This document shows, piece after piece, positions 19,067 through 30,059 of a stretch of 64,000 bases of DNA; within the stretch, counting starts at the first letter, position 1, and each line of letters opens with the position of its first letter. The translations under genes were made by a program, and so were the position numbers. A model generated the notes under the pieces. That model had not been told where the DNA came from. It saw nothing but the letters and a program-made list of their open reading frames with translations, and did not search any database. Origin of the DNA: Vavraia culicis subsp. floridensis. Lineage: Eukaryota > Microsporidia > Pleistophoridae. The DNA lies in NCBI RefSeq assembly GCF_000192795.1, contig NW_007360622.1:1-64000 (forward strand), written 5' to 3'.

Positions 19067-22000
19067 CGTGGTAAATGCTCACACCACCCGTGCCCACAGG
19101 TATTATACCGCCCACTATTATCGAATCGCTTACACCTGCGATCTCATTGCACTTGTTATTAGCAGCCGCATCGAAGAGGTGCTCGCCAGTCTGCTCGAAC
19201 GATGCCAGCATTAGGGGACTGCTCTTAAAGTTTTTTATACCGAATCGTGTTATTCCGTTGACCTTGCCCTTGAAACACATCAGGTCGGCCAGCAATGTGA
19301 TGTGTTCTACGTTTATTTCTATTCCATGGCTTTTGAGTGTGAAGACGATCTCGTTTACAATGCTGCGCTGTGCCGCTTCGATTCCAAGCACCGATTCAAT
19401 TTCAATTATATTATTTGTGAGTGCCGATTTCACGTTTGGCATTCCCAATATTTCTTGCAAACCTGTTCCCTCCGCTAGGAGCTCAAACTCTGGTCCTGCA
19501 TCATCGGCACACACCGGCGATGAATCTTTTCTCGCTCTTTTATGTCTTACGTTCCCATCCTTAGTACCGGCCACCCCATCAACGTGTCTCTCGTCCTCTT
19601 TCCCGTTCACATTCTCTGTCTCAACATTGTTGAAAACAGTCCCTGTTACAGTCGCTACGCCTCTCAAAAATATTTTACCTACCTGCTGTTTCATGTCATT
19701 CAGCGTGTAAATGCTGTCCTGATTTACATCCAAGTACATTCTCACACAACCATTGTGTATGAAAGCCTCGCTCTTGTACCTCTTTTCAAGTCGCTCACGT
19801 ATGGTCTCGTTCAGCGACAGATACTTTGTCTTTGTTCTGAAATCGGCATAAATACTTTCTGATATGTTGATTTCGATGGCTTCAACCACATTTTCAATCC
19901 TCAGGGGCTGAACCGCATCGTTGATCTGCCGCATGTCGTTCAGCCCTTTGTGTACACCGGTGATCCGTATGACCGGCGTTGAACACGCCGAAGCATTGAT
20001 GATCTCTTTCAATCGCGGCACACCAAGTGTTATATTCATACTGCCCACTCCTGCAAAATGAAATGTCTTCAGTGTCATCTGTGTGCCTGGCTCACCGATG
20101 CTTTGTGCTGCAATAGCGCCTAGGGCATCACCCGGCTGGAATCCCTTGCGAAAGTATGAATTTTCGGGATTAGGAAACTGAATTATACAATCCGTTCCTC
20201 TCACGCTGCCGTCAAAACATAGCTTTAGATCTTCTAGTGCTTTAATAAGTCTCCTCTGCATGTATCCTGTTTCCGCCGTTTTGACAGCCGTGTCCACCAA
20301 TCCCTCGCGGCCGGAAATCGCGTGGAAGAAAAACTCAAAGGCATTCAGTCCTGTAAAGAACGAATTCTTGATGAATCCTCTAAAGAGCATCTTCTCTTCG
20401 CAGTGTTGAAGATCTTTTTCTCTCTGAGCATCGGTTCCAGGATCAATTTCGTGCGTATTGTTAGCACTGCCCGTACGAGACGAAGTATCGTTCATGGTAC
20501 CGAATGCGATACCCCGATTACCCGGCGAATTTTCACCGTTTTCGTTACAACCACCACCCGTCATAACGGTTCTTCCCATTTCATTGTTGTGCATGGCACC
20601 AGGCCCTGAACAACAGCCAGCTGCACCCTCAGTTGTTGTGCTCATTTCAGTTATGTAGGTCTCTCCATCACGGTAGTGCGGCAGACTCCTACCACTATAC
20701 GAAAGTGGTACTCTCTGCCCATTTATAACTTGCTGTCCAACCATAGCCATCATCTGCGTGATGTTTATCTTTGAGCCTTTACTGCCCGACTCGGCCATGA
20801 TCAGCGCTGAGTTATCTGGCAAGAGTTTGATAGTCTTTGACATTTTATCGCGCACACTGCTCAGCTCAGCGATGTTATCCGGATCAATTTCTCTTACACA
20901 CTCACCGATCAACGATTTAATTCTCACAGCCTTATTTCCCTGATTCCTATATTCAAGATCATCAACACCGATGGAGAAGCCTCTTTCGCCGATAAATCGT
21001 GCACTGACCCGCGCAATGCAGTTCTCAGCGATGACTATCTCACTGCTGCTCATCTGCGAGAGACATTGCTTAAGCATCCTCTTGGTCATTAATGATTCAA
21101 ATAGCTTGTGCTTCCTGAAAATCGCACTAAGCAGCTGCTGTCCCGTGTAGATCCTTGTCGGTCTTAGCATTGAGGGCCGGACACTTTTCGCAATTTCATA
21201 ATCCTGGCTAGCATGGCAAACCTCAAAAAGATAGGTGTAGAACGACACTTCATCGAAATATTCTCTTCCGATTAGATACATAGAAGTGATAAAGTCTTGA
21301 TTTGGCATGATAATGAGCTGGTTGTCCTTCGGGCTCCGCAGATTTTCTTTAATCCGCATCAAATTGCACTCTGCTCGAGCAAAAAGCGTCTGCGGAACGT
21401 GCACATTCATCTCGTCTCCATCAAAATCGGCATTATAAGGCGCACAAACCGAAACATTGAAACAAAACGTCTTATTTGGAACGACCTTGACGAAATGTGA
21501 CAAAATGCTGAGACGATGCAGCGAAGGCTGCCTGTTGAAAAGCACCCTATCGTTGTCAACGAGGTGCCGCTCAACAACGTCCCCTAAAAAAATCTTCTTG
21601 TTGTACAGCGTGCTGATCCGCTTGTTCTCCTTATTGATTACAAAATTGGCGCCGGGATACTTCTTGGGCCCGTTCAAGACATGTCTTCTGAGCGATTCGA
21701 TGTTGAATTCGGTTACTTTCTCAGGAACCGTGAGGACCTTCGCGATTTGCAGCGGAATGCCCACCTGCTCAATACTTAGAAGCGGGTCCGGACTGATAAC
21801 AGTTCGTGCCGTGTAATCAGATCGTTTTCCTGACAGGTTATTGCGGAATCTGCCGTGCTTGCCTTTAAGACGGGTTAAGAGACTTCTTAGGGTATTTCCA
21901 GATATGTATGAGCTAAAGGTGTTGTTCAGTAGCTCCCAATCGTTGAGCAAAAGTATCAAACTTGAGGTCGTCAGGCTGTTTACGATTGTGCTGCTCAGCT

Positions 22001-22808
22001 GCACCATTTCGCTAAGTTTTATCGTAAGATCATCCTCATTGGAACCAAATTCTTCGGTCTTAACACTCGGGCGACTGCACGCTGGCGGCACCAGAACGGT
22101 ACTCACAACGATGTCTGTAAAGAGACTAAAATTTTTGTTTAGGTGCGGTCGTACAGAAGCGTCACCTGATGGATAGACAGCGGTACCCTCGCCAAAGATA
22201 TTTTGTTCCAGCTCGTTGCACCCCCTTTTGTTGAAATTCAGCAGGTCGTAGTCCTCAATTTGACTGAGCAGGCTCTTCACCACCAATGGATTTAGATCGT
22301 ATCCCGAGTAAATTATTTTAGTGCCGATTCCCCTCTTAACAACGCCGTTTGTATAACCGCAGTAAAAACAGGTCTGATTCTTTTTGGCCTCGTTGAACAG
22401 GATTTCATCGTTGAAAATGTTTTTGCCGCTGATACGGTACAAGAAGATCTTTTTCTCGGGTAAAAGTATCCTAGAGCATTTTTTGCAAACTGTTTGAAGT
22501 ATTTTCACAAGCATTTTTTGGTACCCGGGATGGAACACTGGCAACGTCAACTCAATGTGACCAAAATGCCCGGTACACTCCTGTAGCGTTTTGTTACATG
22601 TTTCGCACAGCTCGCCAGGTGATGACAGCCCTAACTTTGGGTCTAATACTCCGTTCACCATTGGTTTCTCCGTGTTAATGTCATATATTTCCCTTTTGCT
22701 CACTTTCAGGACAGATAACTCTCTGGCTCTTTGTTCGGTAAGTATTCCAAATTTTACACTGTCAATCTTTGTTGGCAGACCTTCCAACTCGTTTACAATT
22801 TTTTTCAT
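19047..22808 (-). CDS. RPC1: RNA polymerase III largest subunit
   Basis: Catalytic largest subunit (Rpc160 type) of RNA polymerase III, which makes tRNA, 5S and other small RNAs in the nucleus. It has 1253 residues. The N-terminal zinc clamp includes CETCNKTLQECTGHFGHIEL and a downstream CKKC and CFYC pair. Then come FRNNLSGKRSDYTARTVISPDP (switch/lid region), the active-site aspartates in NADFDGDEMNVH (about residue 460), and GEPGTQMTLKTFHFAGVGS (trigger loop) followed by the bridge to the C-terminal cleft. The spelling of the lid and EKVTEFNIESLRRHVLNGP favours Pol III over Pol I or II, and there is no CTD heptad tail. An extra Gly/Asn-rich insert lies at about 720-795. The longer frame starts with TTG; the ATG four codons on follows GGCCCT directly. 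Confidence 0.95.
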   Translation of the reverse strand: MKKIVNELEGLPTKIDSVKFGILTEQRARELSVLKVSKREIYDINTEKPMVNGVLDPKLGLSSPGELCETCNKTLQECTGHFGHIELTLPVFHPGYQKMLVKILQTVCKKCSRILLPEKKIFLYRISGKNIFNDEILFNEAKKNQTCFYCGYTNGVVKRGIGTKIIYSGYDLNPLVVKSLLSQIEDYDLLNFNKRGCNELEQNIFGEGTAVYPSGDASVRPHLNKNFSLFTDIVVSTVLVPPACSRPSVKTEEFGSNEDDLTIKLSEMVQLSSTIVNSLTTSSLILLLNDWELLNNTFSSYISGNTLRSLLTRLKGKHGRFRNNLSGKRSDYTARTVISPDPLLSIEQVGIPLQIAKVLTVPEKVTEFNIESLRRHVLNGPKKYPGANFVINKENKRISTLYNKKIFLGDVVERHLVDNDRVLFNRQPSLHRLSILSHFVKVVPNKTFCFNVSVCAPYNADFDGDEMNVHVPQTLFARAECNLMRIKENLRSPKDNQLIIMPNQDFITSMYLIGREYFDEVSFYTYLFEVCHASQDYEIAKSVRPSMLRPTRIYTGQQLLSAIFRKHKLFESLMTKRMLKQCLSQMSSSEIVIAENCIARVSARFIGERGFSIGVDDLEYRNQGNKAVRIKSLIGECVREIDPDNIAELSSVRDKMSKTIKLLPDNSALIMAESGSKGSKINITQMMAMVGQQVINGQRVPLSYSGRSLPHYRDGETYITEMSTTTEGAAGCCSGPGAMHNNEMGRTVMTGGGCNENGENSPGNRGIAFGTMNDTSSRTGSANNTHEIDPGTDAQREKDLQHCEEKMLFRGFIKNSFFTGLNAFEFFFHAISGREGLVDTAVKTAETGYMQRRLIKALEDLKLCFDGSVRGTDCIIQFPNPENSYFRKGFQPGDALGAIAAQSIGEPGTQMTLKTFHFAGVGSMNITLGVPRLKEIINASACSTPVIRITGVHKGLNDMRQINDAVQPLRIENVVEAIEINISESIYADFRTKTKYLSLNETIRERLEKRYKSEAFIHNGCVRMYLDVNQDSIYTLNDMKQQVGKIFLRGVATVTGTVFNNVETENVNGKEDERHVDGVAGTKDGNVRHKRARKDSSPVCADDAGPEFELLAEGTGLQEILGMPNVKSALTNNIIEIESVLGIEAAQRSIVNEIVFTLKSHGIEINVEHITLLADLMCFKGKVNGITRFGIKNFKSSPLMLASFEQTGEHLFDAAANNKCNEIAGVSDSIIVGGIIPVGTGGVSIYHDDRNQN

Positions 22809-24172
22809 AGGGCCATCCAAATCTAAAATATTTAGCCGTCATGGTACAGAACGGAACCGCCAACACCCCGCCCTCGCATTTTAAAGTAGTTATGATCTGA
22901 AAAGCACTTCTTGTGTGTGCCAATTATCATGATCTGGTATTAAAGACATGTTTTACCATAGTTGTGCTGTCTAGCATAGAATTATGGTGGCGGACAGGCA
23001 AAATGAGTATTGAACGACCAAAGCAGGACTTTATTACACAAGAGAATTTAAAAAGCGAAAAATACCATGTAATTCACATACAAGAACTTAGTTGTACGTC
23101 AATTCTATCTCAGGCATATTACGAATTGGTGTACACGGGTTACAATTTGCTGGGAGATTACATGGTGAACAATGCGTATTTACTTGATATTTGGTGTGCG
23201 AATCCGTAGAATATGAATTATCGTGCCGTAGTACGATTTATAAGAGAATTCTGAACATTCCTAGTACAGATAACTTTTGTCCGTAATGTCTGTACGTCTG
23301 TCAAAAGCGGTGCTCAACAGATCATATTCTATATTTTTGTGCTGATATTGCCATTTTGCATACTCTTATTGCTTTATATCATTTTTTGTACGAAAAGTGA
23401 TTTGATCAATGATTGCACATGGCAAGAAACCATCATTTAGGACCAGATCGCCAAATAAGGAAGTTGTTATAGTGGCGTGCTTGTATTTGGTTTAATAGAA
23501 CTAGGATAAATATATTCAACACCATTAATTTAGATCTTTTGATTAGAAAATGTTGTATGGCAGTTTTACCGCAATGCGATAAATAAATTTGTTGAGCATT
23601 TAAAAATACTGGTAGTAGCACCATTTTGCACATTTATTCCATAAAAATGTTATGAATGGCATATAACCTGCAAATCCTACAGAGAGCGTGTATTTTTTGC
23701 CATCAATAACGATGTACCACGATTGTATCCTTCCGTTTTGAACCCTACCTTTGTGGTAACTACCGTATTTCATACTTCGTGCTATTTAGGTAAACACTGT
23801 AATCGGCAGTATTTCTTATTATCTCACCGCCAAACACCCGCTATGTGCTGCTTGTGGTATGTTATACAGCGATATGCCGTTGATGTACAAAATATATGAT
23901 GTATACATCTATTTGATCTTTATTATTGTATTTGGTGATTTTTTCATGAACAGAGGACCGCCAAGGTCGTAATAGGCGCTGATCACTCCAGAAAAGTCTA
24001 TGTTTGTGAGGTGATGGTTAAACAGACTTAAAAAAATTCTTTAGGGTTTGTCCAGCTTTGACCTAATTGGGAGTCTTTCTTCGTCCTTTTTTGCAAAAAA
24101 GACTTACCATTTTGGGTATCGTCTCAAATAAGAAAATAATGAAAATATAAAACAAAACAAACAGGCAGAGCC
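22809..24172. other. Intergenic, 1.36 kb
   Basis: It holds the divergent upstream regions of RPC1 and the secreted LRR gene. A 98-codon frame (22913-23209) starts with GTG; its internal ATG at 23003 would give about 68 residues, but it lacks a start signal and resembles nothing. I saw no repeats or RNA genes. Confidence 0.4.
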
Positions 24173-26788
24173 ATGGATATAACAAGCATAGCTTATCTAC
24201 TTATCGTCGTTTCATTTGTGCGCGGATCAGATGGGCCGATCATTCACGTTCGATTAAGTGAAAATTACAGGATCATCATCAACAAGTCAAACGTTGATTT
24301 AACAAAAAGCTTGCTCGCTAAAACCGCGCTTGTGGACAACATCGCTGAATTACTGGAAAATAAGAATGTATTTGCCGTATTGGCATTTCTAGGGCTGGTA
24401 GTGGGTGATAGATATGCAGATTCGTTTTTGACCAAGGAAAACATGAGTATTTACCTGCAGATGGGTGAAAACGAGGACGACATTCTGAATAGTTCGTCGC
24501 TAAACCAATACCATTTGCATGTCTTTCACCAAAGAATAAGTAAGTATTCTGATATACTGCAAGCCTTTCAAACTGAAGGCATTCATTACTATGTTCAACT
24601 TGCGAAGACATCACCAGGTATCGGTGATTCTGCTATTACCAAGCACTCATTTATCGATGAATTATTGGCCCTATTGGACGTATTACACGGTAAGGTTGTG
24701 GATAAAATTGAAAGAAGGCAAAATTTGATCGATACGCTGCACAATTATGAAACAATTGAAGCGAATGAACAGGAAAACATGATAACAAACAAATACTACG
24801 TCAAATTGCTGAAAATATATCTTAAATTTGCGGATGCATTTATGACATGCGCATCCCTGTCAACTACGCTACAGTGCAAGTTTTCATTCCCCAAGACAAT
24901 CGGACTGTTCGTGGGATTTAGGTTTTTGCAGGCACACGAATTAGGACCAGCCAAAGTCTTTAAAGATGTGTTTGTCAAAGAGCTCAGAGATTTCGAGACC
25001 AACGGAACAAAGGATATCAAAGCGGTGGAAATTTCAGTAACCACGAAATTAACGTCTCTTCTGAAGCAATCAGATAGCATGGGAAGCACATCTATCATCA
25101 TACCAATTATATTTTCTCATTACGATGCCGTTCATCTGACAATGGCCGACGCTAGCGTTACATTCAGCAGAACGGTGCTGCTAAGAGGTCTAATGAAAAT
25201 GTGCAACATTACCAGAATTACATCATCGGTGTTCTTTCCTAACATACGACGCTTTGTCTCATTCATTAGTGAAACTTCTCTTGACTGTGAGAAAGTTCTT
25301 ATTCTAAACCTGAAGGGGAGCATTCTCGAAGAAGCTGATATACAAGCACTGAGATTATTTGTAAATCTCAAATGGCTTGTGCTCCCCACTTCGCTTCAAT
25401 CGGATAACGTTCTTGCTAACATTTTTGCCATCGGTTCAAGACTAAGAACATCGCTCGTTGAGCTTGAATACAATCAAAAACTCACAGAAAATGCCTTCAA
25501 AATCCTAAAGGGATGTACACGTCTGAAATACGATGGACTCATACCTGAGCGGACATTTAATGTCAGTGACAGCGACATACAGTTGTATAAGAAACAGCTG
25601 ACTGTGTTATCTCTGACAAATGCATGCTTCAGCAGACTGCATCAAAAATTAACCTCGTACTTTTTTTTCAGTGAGTTCATCCACCTGAGGCAAATTATAT
25701 TCCGAGCAGTCCCTCCAAGAGTTGGTATAAGTTTATTCCGCTTGCCAAGGATGCCCAAGGTTATAATTCAATTTTGTGGTATAGCTATAAATACATCTGA
25801 AGTTCTGAGGCTTGTGTCCTCTGCAGCCACAAGATATCTGGTATTCAAAAAAGTAACATTCTTAGCCAATGACATTGACCAAGACATGGACAAATACAGC
25901 ATAAAATTGACTGCAATGTCTATATTTGACTGTGAAATGACAGATAAAAAAGTGATTGGTCTATTCAAAAGGATAGCAGTCGCGAAAGAACTTGAAATCG
26001 CAAGGTGTAGCATTGATACAGAGTTGTTGGCAGAAATTATTGAGAATAATCGATCCAAAAAATTGGAATCGTTGCTTTTGTACGAAAATAGGCTGAGCGG
26101 TTCCCACCAGTTTAATATCGAAAAGCTGACAAAGCTAACGGATATTTTAATTTTCAACAGAGAGAACAAACCAAATCCAGACAATAATGCCGTTCAATTG
26201 TGTAACTTTCACACAATACCACGTAAACCAAAGCGCAAACCACCTTGCGTATCTCTTGAAGGCTTTTGCACAGTGATAAATCTATCATGGCATCAAAATT
26301 TGGAAAAACTGGAGATTAACATGACAGAAGATAACTATGATCCTTTAATCAAACATTTGGCAGAGATGTTTCAATTGAAAATGCTGGTTTTGCACGTATT
26401 TCTTGAGTCGATTGATCTGGTAAGCATTTTAGAAAGCAAGACAAAAATTAGATACTTGCAGATTTATGGAAACGGAACGTGTAAAATGATGTCGCCAAAA
26501 ATACCGAAAAAACCTGTGTCGGAGTGCCTAAATATTGTATTGGCGCACACTGTCATCGATCAAAATGGTGTTTTTCAATACATAAATCGCCTTGCTAGCA
26601 TCGAAGTGCTTGATATAGATATGTCTACATTTGATTTACAGTGCCTTAAAAAAGTTGATGCATTTCGACTGTGTAAGACCGAACACCTTCTTGTCTTTGT
26701 GGCTTATTCGAATGAGTTGGTCGAATTCTTAGTGGAAAGTAGCAAATTTCTAAGCAGGCGTTCCCAGTTTTTGGTGACAAGTGAGTAA
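24173..26788 (+). CDS. Large secreted leucine-rich protein
   Basis: A predicted secreted or surface protein of 871 residues. It opens with a hydrophobic signal peptide (residues 1-17, ending near VRGSDG) and has no later membrane anchor that I can see. From about residue 380 to the end, leucine-spaced segments recur (LNLKGS...LRLFVNLKWLVLP, LESLLLYENRLSG, LEKLEINMTEDN, IRYLQIYGNG), in the style of irregular leucine-rich repeats. The N-terminal 350 residues are helical and polar, with no named domain. Large secreted LRR families are known in several microsporidia and are suspected to face the host. The ATG is the first in frame; no clear C-run precedes it. Which family it belongs to I cannot say. 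Confidence 0.8.
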   Translation: MDITSIAYLLIVVSFVRGSDGPIIHVRLSENYRIIINKSNVDLTKSLLAKTALVDNIAELLENKNVFAVLAFLGLVVGDRYADSFLTKENMSIYLQMGENEDDILNSSSLNQYHLHVFHQRISKYSDILQAFQTEGIHYYVQLAKTSPGIGDSAITKHSFIDELLALLDVLHGKVVDKIERRQNLIDTLHNYETIEANEQENMITNKYYVKLLKIYLKFADAFMTCASLSTTLQCKFSFPKTIGLFVGFRFLQAHELGPAKVFKDVFVKELRDFETNGTKDIKAVEISVTTKLTSLLKQSDSMGSTSIIIPIIFSHYDAVHLTMADASVTFSRTVLLRGLMKMCNITRITSSVFFPNIRRFVSFISETSLDCEKVLILNLKGSILEEADIQALRLFVNLKWLVLPTSLQSDNVLANIFAIGSRLRTSLVELEYNQKLTENAFKILKGCTRLKYDGLIPERTFNVSDSDIQLYKKQLTVLSLTNACFSRLHQKLTSYFFFSEFIHLRQIIFRAVPPRVGISLFRLPRMPKVIIQFCGIAINTSEVLRLVSSAATRYLVFKKVTFLANDIDQDMDKYSIKLTAMSIFDCEMTDKKVIGLFKRIAVAKELEIARCSIDTELLAEIIENNRSKKLESLLLYENRLSGSHQFNIEKLTKLTDILIFNRENKPNPDNNAVQLCNFHTIPRKPKRKPPCVSLEGFCTVINLSWHQNLEKLEINMTEDNYDPLIKHLAEMFQLKMLVLHVFLESIDLVSILESKTKIRYLQIYGNGTCKMMSPKIPKKPVSECLNIVLAHTVIDQNGVFQYINRLASIEVLDIDMSTFDLQCLKKVDAFRLCKTEHLLVFVAYSNELVEFLVESSKFLSRRSQFLVTSE

Positions 26789-27798
26789 TAAACAAGTTAT
26801 TATTGAACCACCGATCTGATTCGACTATAAGACATCTTTACCATTCTTTTTGCTGGTTCTGGCCATCCTTCGTATTTGTCATCACCAGGCCAGGATTAGG
26901 CTTGCTGTTGTACACAGGCCGGCTGCAGAGTGTGAGACGGACTCAGGAATAAATCGCACCCGCGTTTAGTATGGCTCTGGTTACAGAACATCTCATGCGT
27001 TATCAATGCAGTATCGTTGTTACTTTTACTGGATTAGGTCGTCTCATGTTTTTTTGCTGCGCTTCAGGTGCAGTTTCGCTATCCTTCTGATCATTCTTTC
27101 TGGTCAGCTTTACCTAAAGATTTTTGGAAGGTGGTTGGTAAAAATAGAAACTCAGGTTCACAAGATACCAACTGCTGCTCAGGGTACGTACAGGTTCCTC
27201 AACATGGCAGGTTTATTGTAATTGGAAGACTTATATCCATTCTCACCGCTAGTCAGACCAGTACGGACTATGAATTTGAGAGAACTAGTTGGAATACAAC
27301 AAAACCACCGGAACCATCACAACATGGACGAACGCCACAGAGATGAACGCAATCCTACGCTTACCAATTTTACCCATTTTTGACCAAGTTTTCGAACCCT
27401 GAACCATTCATATCCAAAGGCAGGCATTAACACCGTACTCATTCCACTAGCATCCATGCTGGATAAATAACCGTTCACAGCTGAACATTACACGCTAGCA
27501 CAACTTTCGCTCGCATACTCTAACAGCTAAAATCCTGTGCCACCGGAACATAAAGGAATTAACATAAACTACTTTTACTTAAAATATCACTCCAGCAATC
27601 CTTCCTACTTTTCACCTGTCCTTTACCATTCGTAATACGGCTCACGAACGAGCCCAATCCTGCAACGACTTTTTTTCTTATTTAGCCTTAAATTGAGAGA
27701 TACCCGCGCCATCCAAGTACTGTCAGATATTGCTTACAGACCGAACAAGGGAGGTCGTTGCCCTTCTAATGTCCCACTCCCCTGCTATTCACCTCAAC
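26789..27798. other. Intergenic, degraded
   Basis: About 1 kb. A plus-strand stretch at 27068-27346 is open for 92 codons from a GTG and reads moderately protein-like (DHSFWSALPKDFWKVVGK), but it has no ATG and no partner frame. It may be a relic. Otherwise only short frames are present, and no RNA gene was seen. Confidence 0.35.
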
Positions 27799-28140
27799 CT
27801 ACCTAGACGCCCGCCATAAATAAACTGTAATGTACCAGAAAAAGTACTTTAACGGATAAAAAAGCACCGAACAAATGTTACCATCAGCGGGCAGCTTTGG
27901 TGGTGGTGGTGGCAAAGGCCTACCATGTATAAGGCTGCTCAAAAGATCAATCGTATGAATATGAGAATAATCATCTTCCATCTCCTGACCATCCTTAGGC
28001 TCCCACCTATTCTCCATAACAGCCATACACTCCTCCCTTTCCCTTTCCTCACTGCTATCAGTCCTCTTTTTCACCATGCGCCGCGCACCGTACACACAGC
28101 AACAGAAAACGAACAAAAGCTTGTAAACTTGCATGCGCAT
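27799..28140 (-). CDS. Small secreted protein with proline run
   Basis: A 113-residue product, probably entering the secretory pathway. Residues 3-18 are hydrophobic with a cluster of cysteines (LLFVFCCCVYGA) and look like a signal peptide or signal anchor. A strongly charged stretch follows (KKRTDSSEEREREE), then an acidic middle, then RPLPPPPPKLP near residue 75, and a second hydrophobic segment rich in Phe/Tyr/Trp (about 92-108). It may be membrane-spanning at both ends. GGGCGC sits just upstream of the ATG, in line with other starts here. I recognise no family. It could be a surface or polar-tube/spore-wall type small protein, but nothing proves that. Confidence 0.55.
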   Translation of the reverse strand: MRMQVYKLLFVFCCCVYGARRMVKKRTDSSEEREREECMAVMENRWEPKDGQEMEDDYSHIHTIDLLSSLIHGRPLPPPPPKLPADGNICSVLFYPLKYFFWYITVYLWRASR

Positions 28141-29691
28141 CGTGCGCCCACTTCTTTTATATTCCTTGGTTGTGATAATAAAGTTTTTGACGTTTGACGG
28201 GTTGATAAAAATATTGTATGCTGAATTGATCTACTCTTTGCTTAGACGAGAAGGAGCACCTTAATTAGGTGCATGCGGGTGCTGCTTAAGCATATAACTT
28301 TGTTTGTCAACCCGCAGATTTTATTTACTAAGGTTGGACCAAGATTCATGGCTGGTAATTATCTGTTAGAATCAACTGTTGCGTTGCACATGTGCTTACC
28401 GATTTGATGTCTTTCTGTTTACTCATAATGTATTCCGCAACTACATACAATTCACAGAATAGTAGCGCTCCTCATGTTAACCGTACTTTAGATGGCTGAT
28501 CAGTCCACTACCGCAAAACGGGATTCGGATGGTCATCGGCTGATAATCCGGCCAAATAAAGCAATGAACAGCCCGTTATTGCCTACTTATAGCATATTTT
28601 GAACCGGCACAGAACTAAAACTTTTTTGTGCTTCCATTTTTTCGCTAAAATACAAGACCTACGCCACATTATCGGTATTGATCTGAAAAGTCCCGCTCAT
28701 GAAAACACCCGTTTATCGGACACCCAGTCACCGATTCGTTAATGTTTTTTTCTGATGTATCAGGACTATCTATCGATCACCTTTCTGATTGACAATCGAT
28801 GTCGATTGTAGATGTAGCTCACGATGCCCGCTTCGAGAGACCAAATTTGCAAATATGTAAATACAAGGAATTCCTCGTATTTAATCCATTCAGCAGAAAT
28901 GGCGCATCGGTTTCCACTATGTTGACCGTTCAAGTCTCTTACCGATCGGAGCACCCTGGTACTCCAAGCATTGTGTGTCTTAACATCACAATGAGCTGTT
29001 CATGGCGCCAACAACCAATGATCGCGCAGCAACAAAAATTGTACTTTTCAATCTGTCGTTGCTGCTGCCTGCGATCTTTGACTAGCTATTTCTGCACGAA
29101 CGCGATAACCAAACAGACAGTGTTTGCTGAAACACAGGCGATACATCGATTCTACGCAGCTATATGCTCTGAACCGGCTACTTTGTGTGCTTGGATAGCA
29201 TATCGTGCTCTACTTTTGACAGCTAAAAGCTTTTATCAGTGATTAAGGAAGGTTTTGCTGGAGACAGGCAACTCATTGTCCTCGCATTCACGTGCAGATC
29301 AGTTCTACCTGATTCTCTTTGGCTAGAACACGTTTTACCGCTGTGGGTTAATATACGCATATTCATCGTGCGCTTACGATAAAAATAAACCGCACAGTTT
29401 AACCTGAGCACATCTTCGGTCATCTTCTGGCACTCTTAGAACATTTTCGGTTACAATCTTTTCTGTCCTACATAATTCGTTCCATTTCACTTCAACAATG
29501 GAAGGCAGTTGTTCTCCCGGCAGAATAAGAATATGTGTAAATGACGAATGGCATGTACCTTGTCTCATATGTTGCAGCGCGGTTAAAAAAATGACCAGGA
29601 ATTGTTCACGAAGGAACCGAGGCCGAGTCTGATGTTCAAAAGGAAAAATGGGCATGGCATTGGTGCTGGAAAGATGATAGTAGCGATGTAA
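28141..29691. other. Gene-poor region
   Basis: About 1.55 kb with no supported gene. A 147-codon ATG frame at 28799-29242 has no start signal and an odd Cys/Gln-rich composition; an antisense frame crosses it. An imperfect palindrome around GGAATTCC lies near 28870. I treat this region as non-coding or decayed. Confidence 0.4.
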
Positions 29692-30059
29692 GCTGGTTTA
29701 GAGATGGTTGAGCAGAGTATTGAACCCTCCATTGTGGAAAAGACTTTGGCTGATGGTATTCCGAGCATTAAGGCTGTTCATTGTGTTTGTGAGAACTTAA
29801 AGGGGATTATGAGATGCTCTGAAAAGGTTGGCCAAAGACAAAGTTTTACTCCGCAGGTTATAAATGCTCCGTTGAAGGCCTGAATGAAGCTGCTACGAGG
29901 AATTTTGTGCCTATGAATCCAAACCGAGCTGAGCCCTGCTTAGGTTATTTGAAAAAGTTTGTTGTGGAAGTGATTAGAGATGTCACCAGGTTTGTAAAGA
30001 CGGTAAATGTGACCTTGAAGTTGGATGTGCAGTCCCTGATCACGACTTGTCTCTCTTAA
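29692..30059 (+). pseudogene. Frameshifted relic, unrecognised
   Basis: One plus-strand frame is open from 29692 to 29880 (63 codons, for example EKTLADGIPSIKAVHCV and CENLKGIMRC) and then hits a stop. A second frame overlaps it and stays open from 29874 to 30059 (61 codons, including ATRNFVPMNPNRAEPC and LGYLKKFVVEVI). Upstream of 29692 there is a stop in the first frame, but protein-like reading (GIGAGKMIVAM) continues before it. Composition is unlike the AT-rich flanks. This looks like a gene that has suffered at least one frameshift and two stops. I cannot name its source; transposon protein or a duplicated host gene are both possible. Confidence 0.4.

Noticed and set aside
27328..27350. 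ACAGAGATGA, like the U6 snRNA core
   Set aside because: The following AGC triad and the U6 internal stem-loop are missing.
28860..28882. Imperfect palindrome around GGAATTCC
   Set aside because: Short, single copy and in a region without a gene to regulate; easily chance.
28799..29242. 147-codon ATG frame
   Set aside because: No start signal, Cys/Gln-rich odd composition, an antisense frame crosses it, and no likeness.
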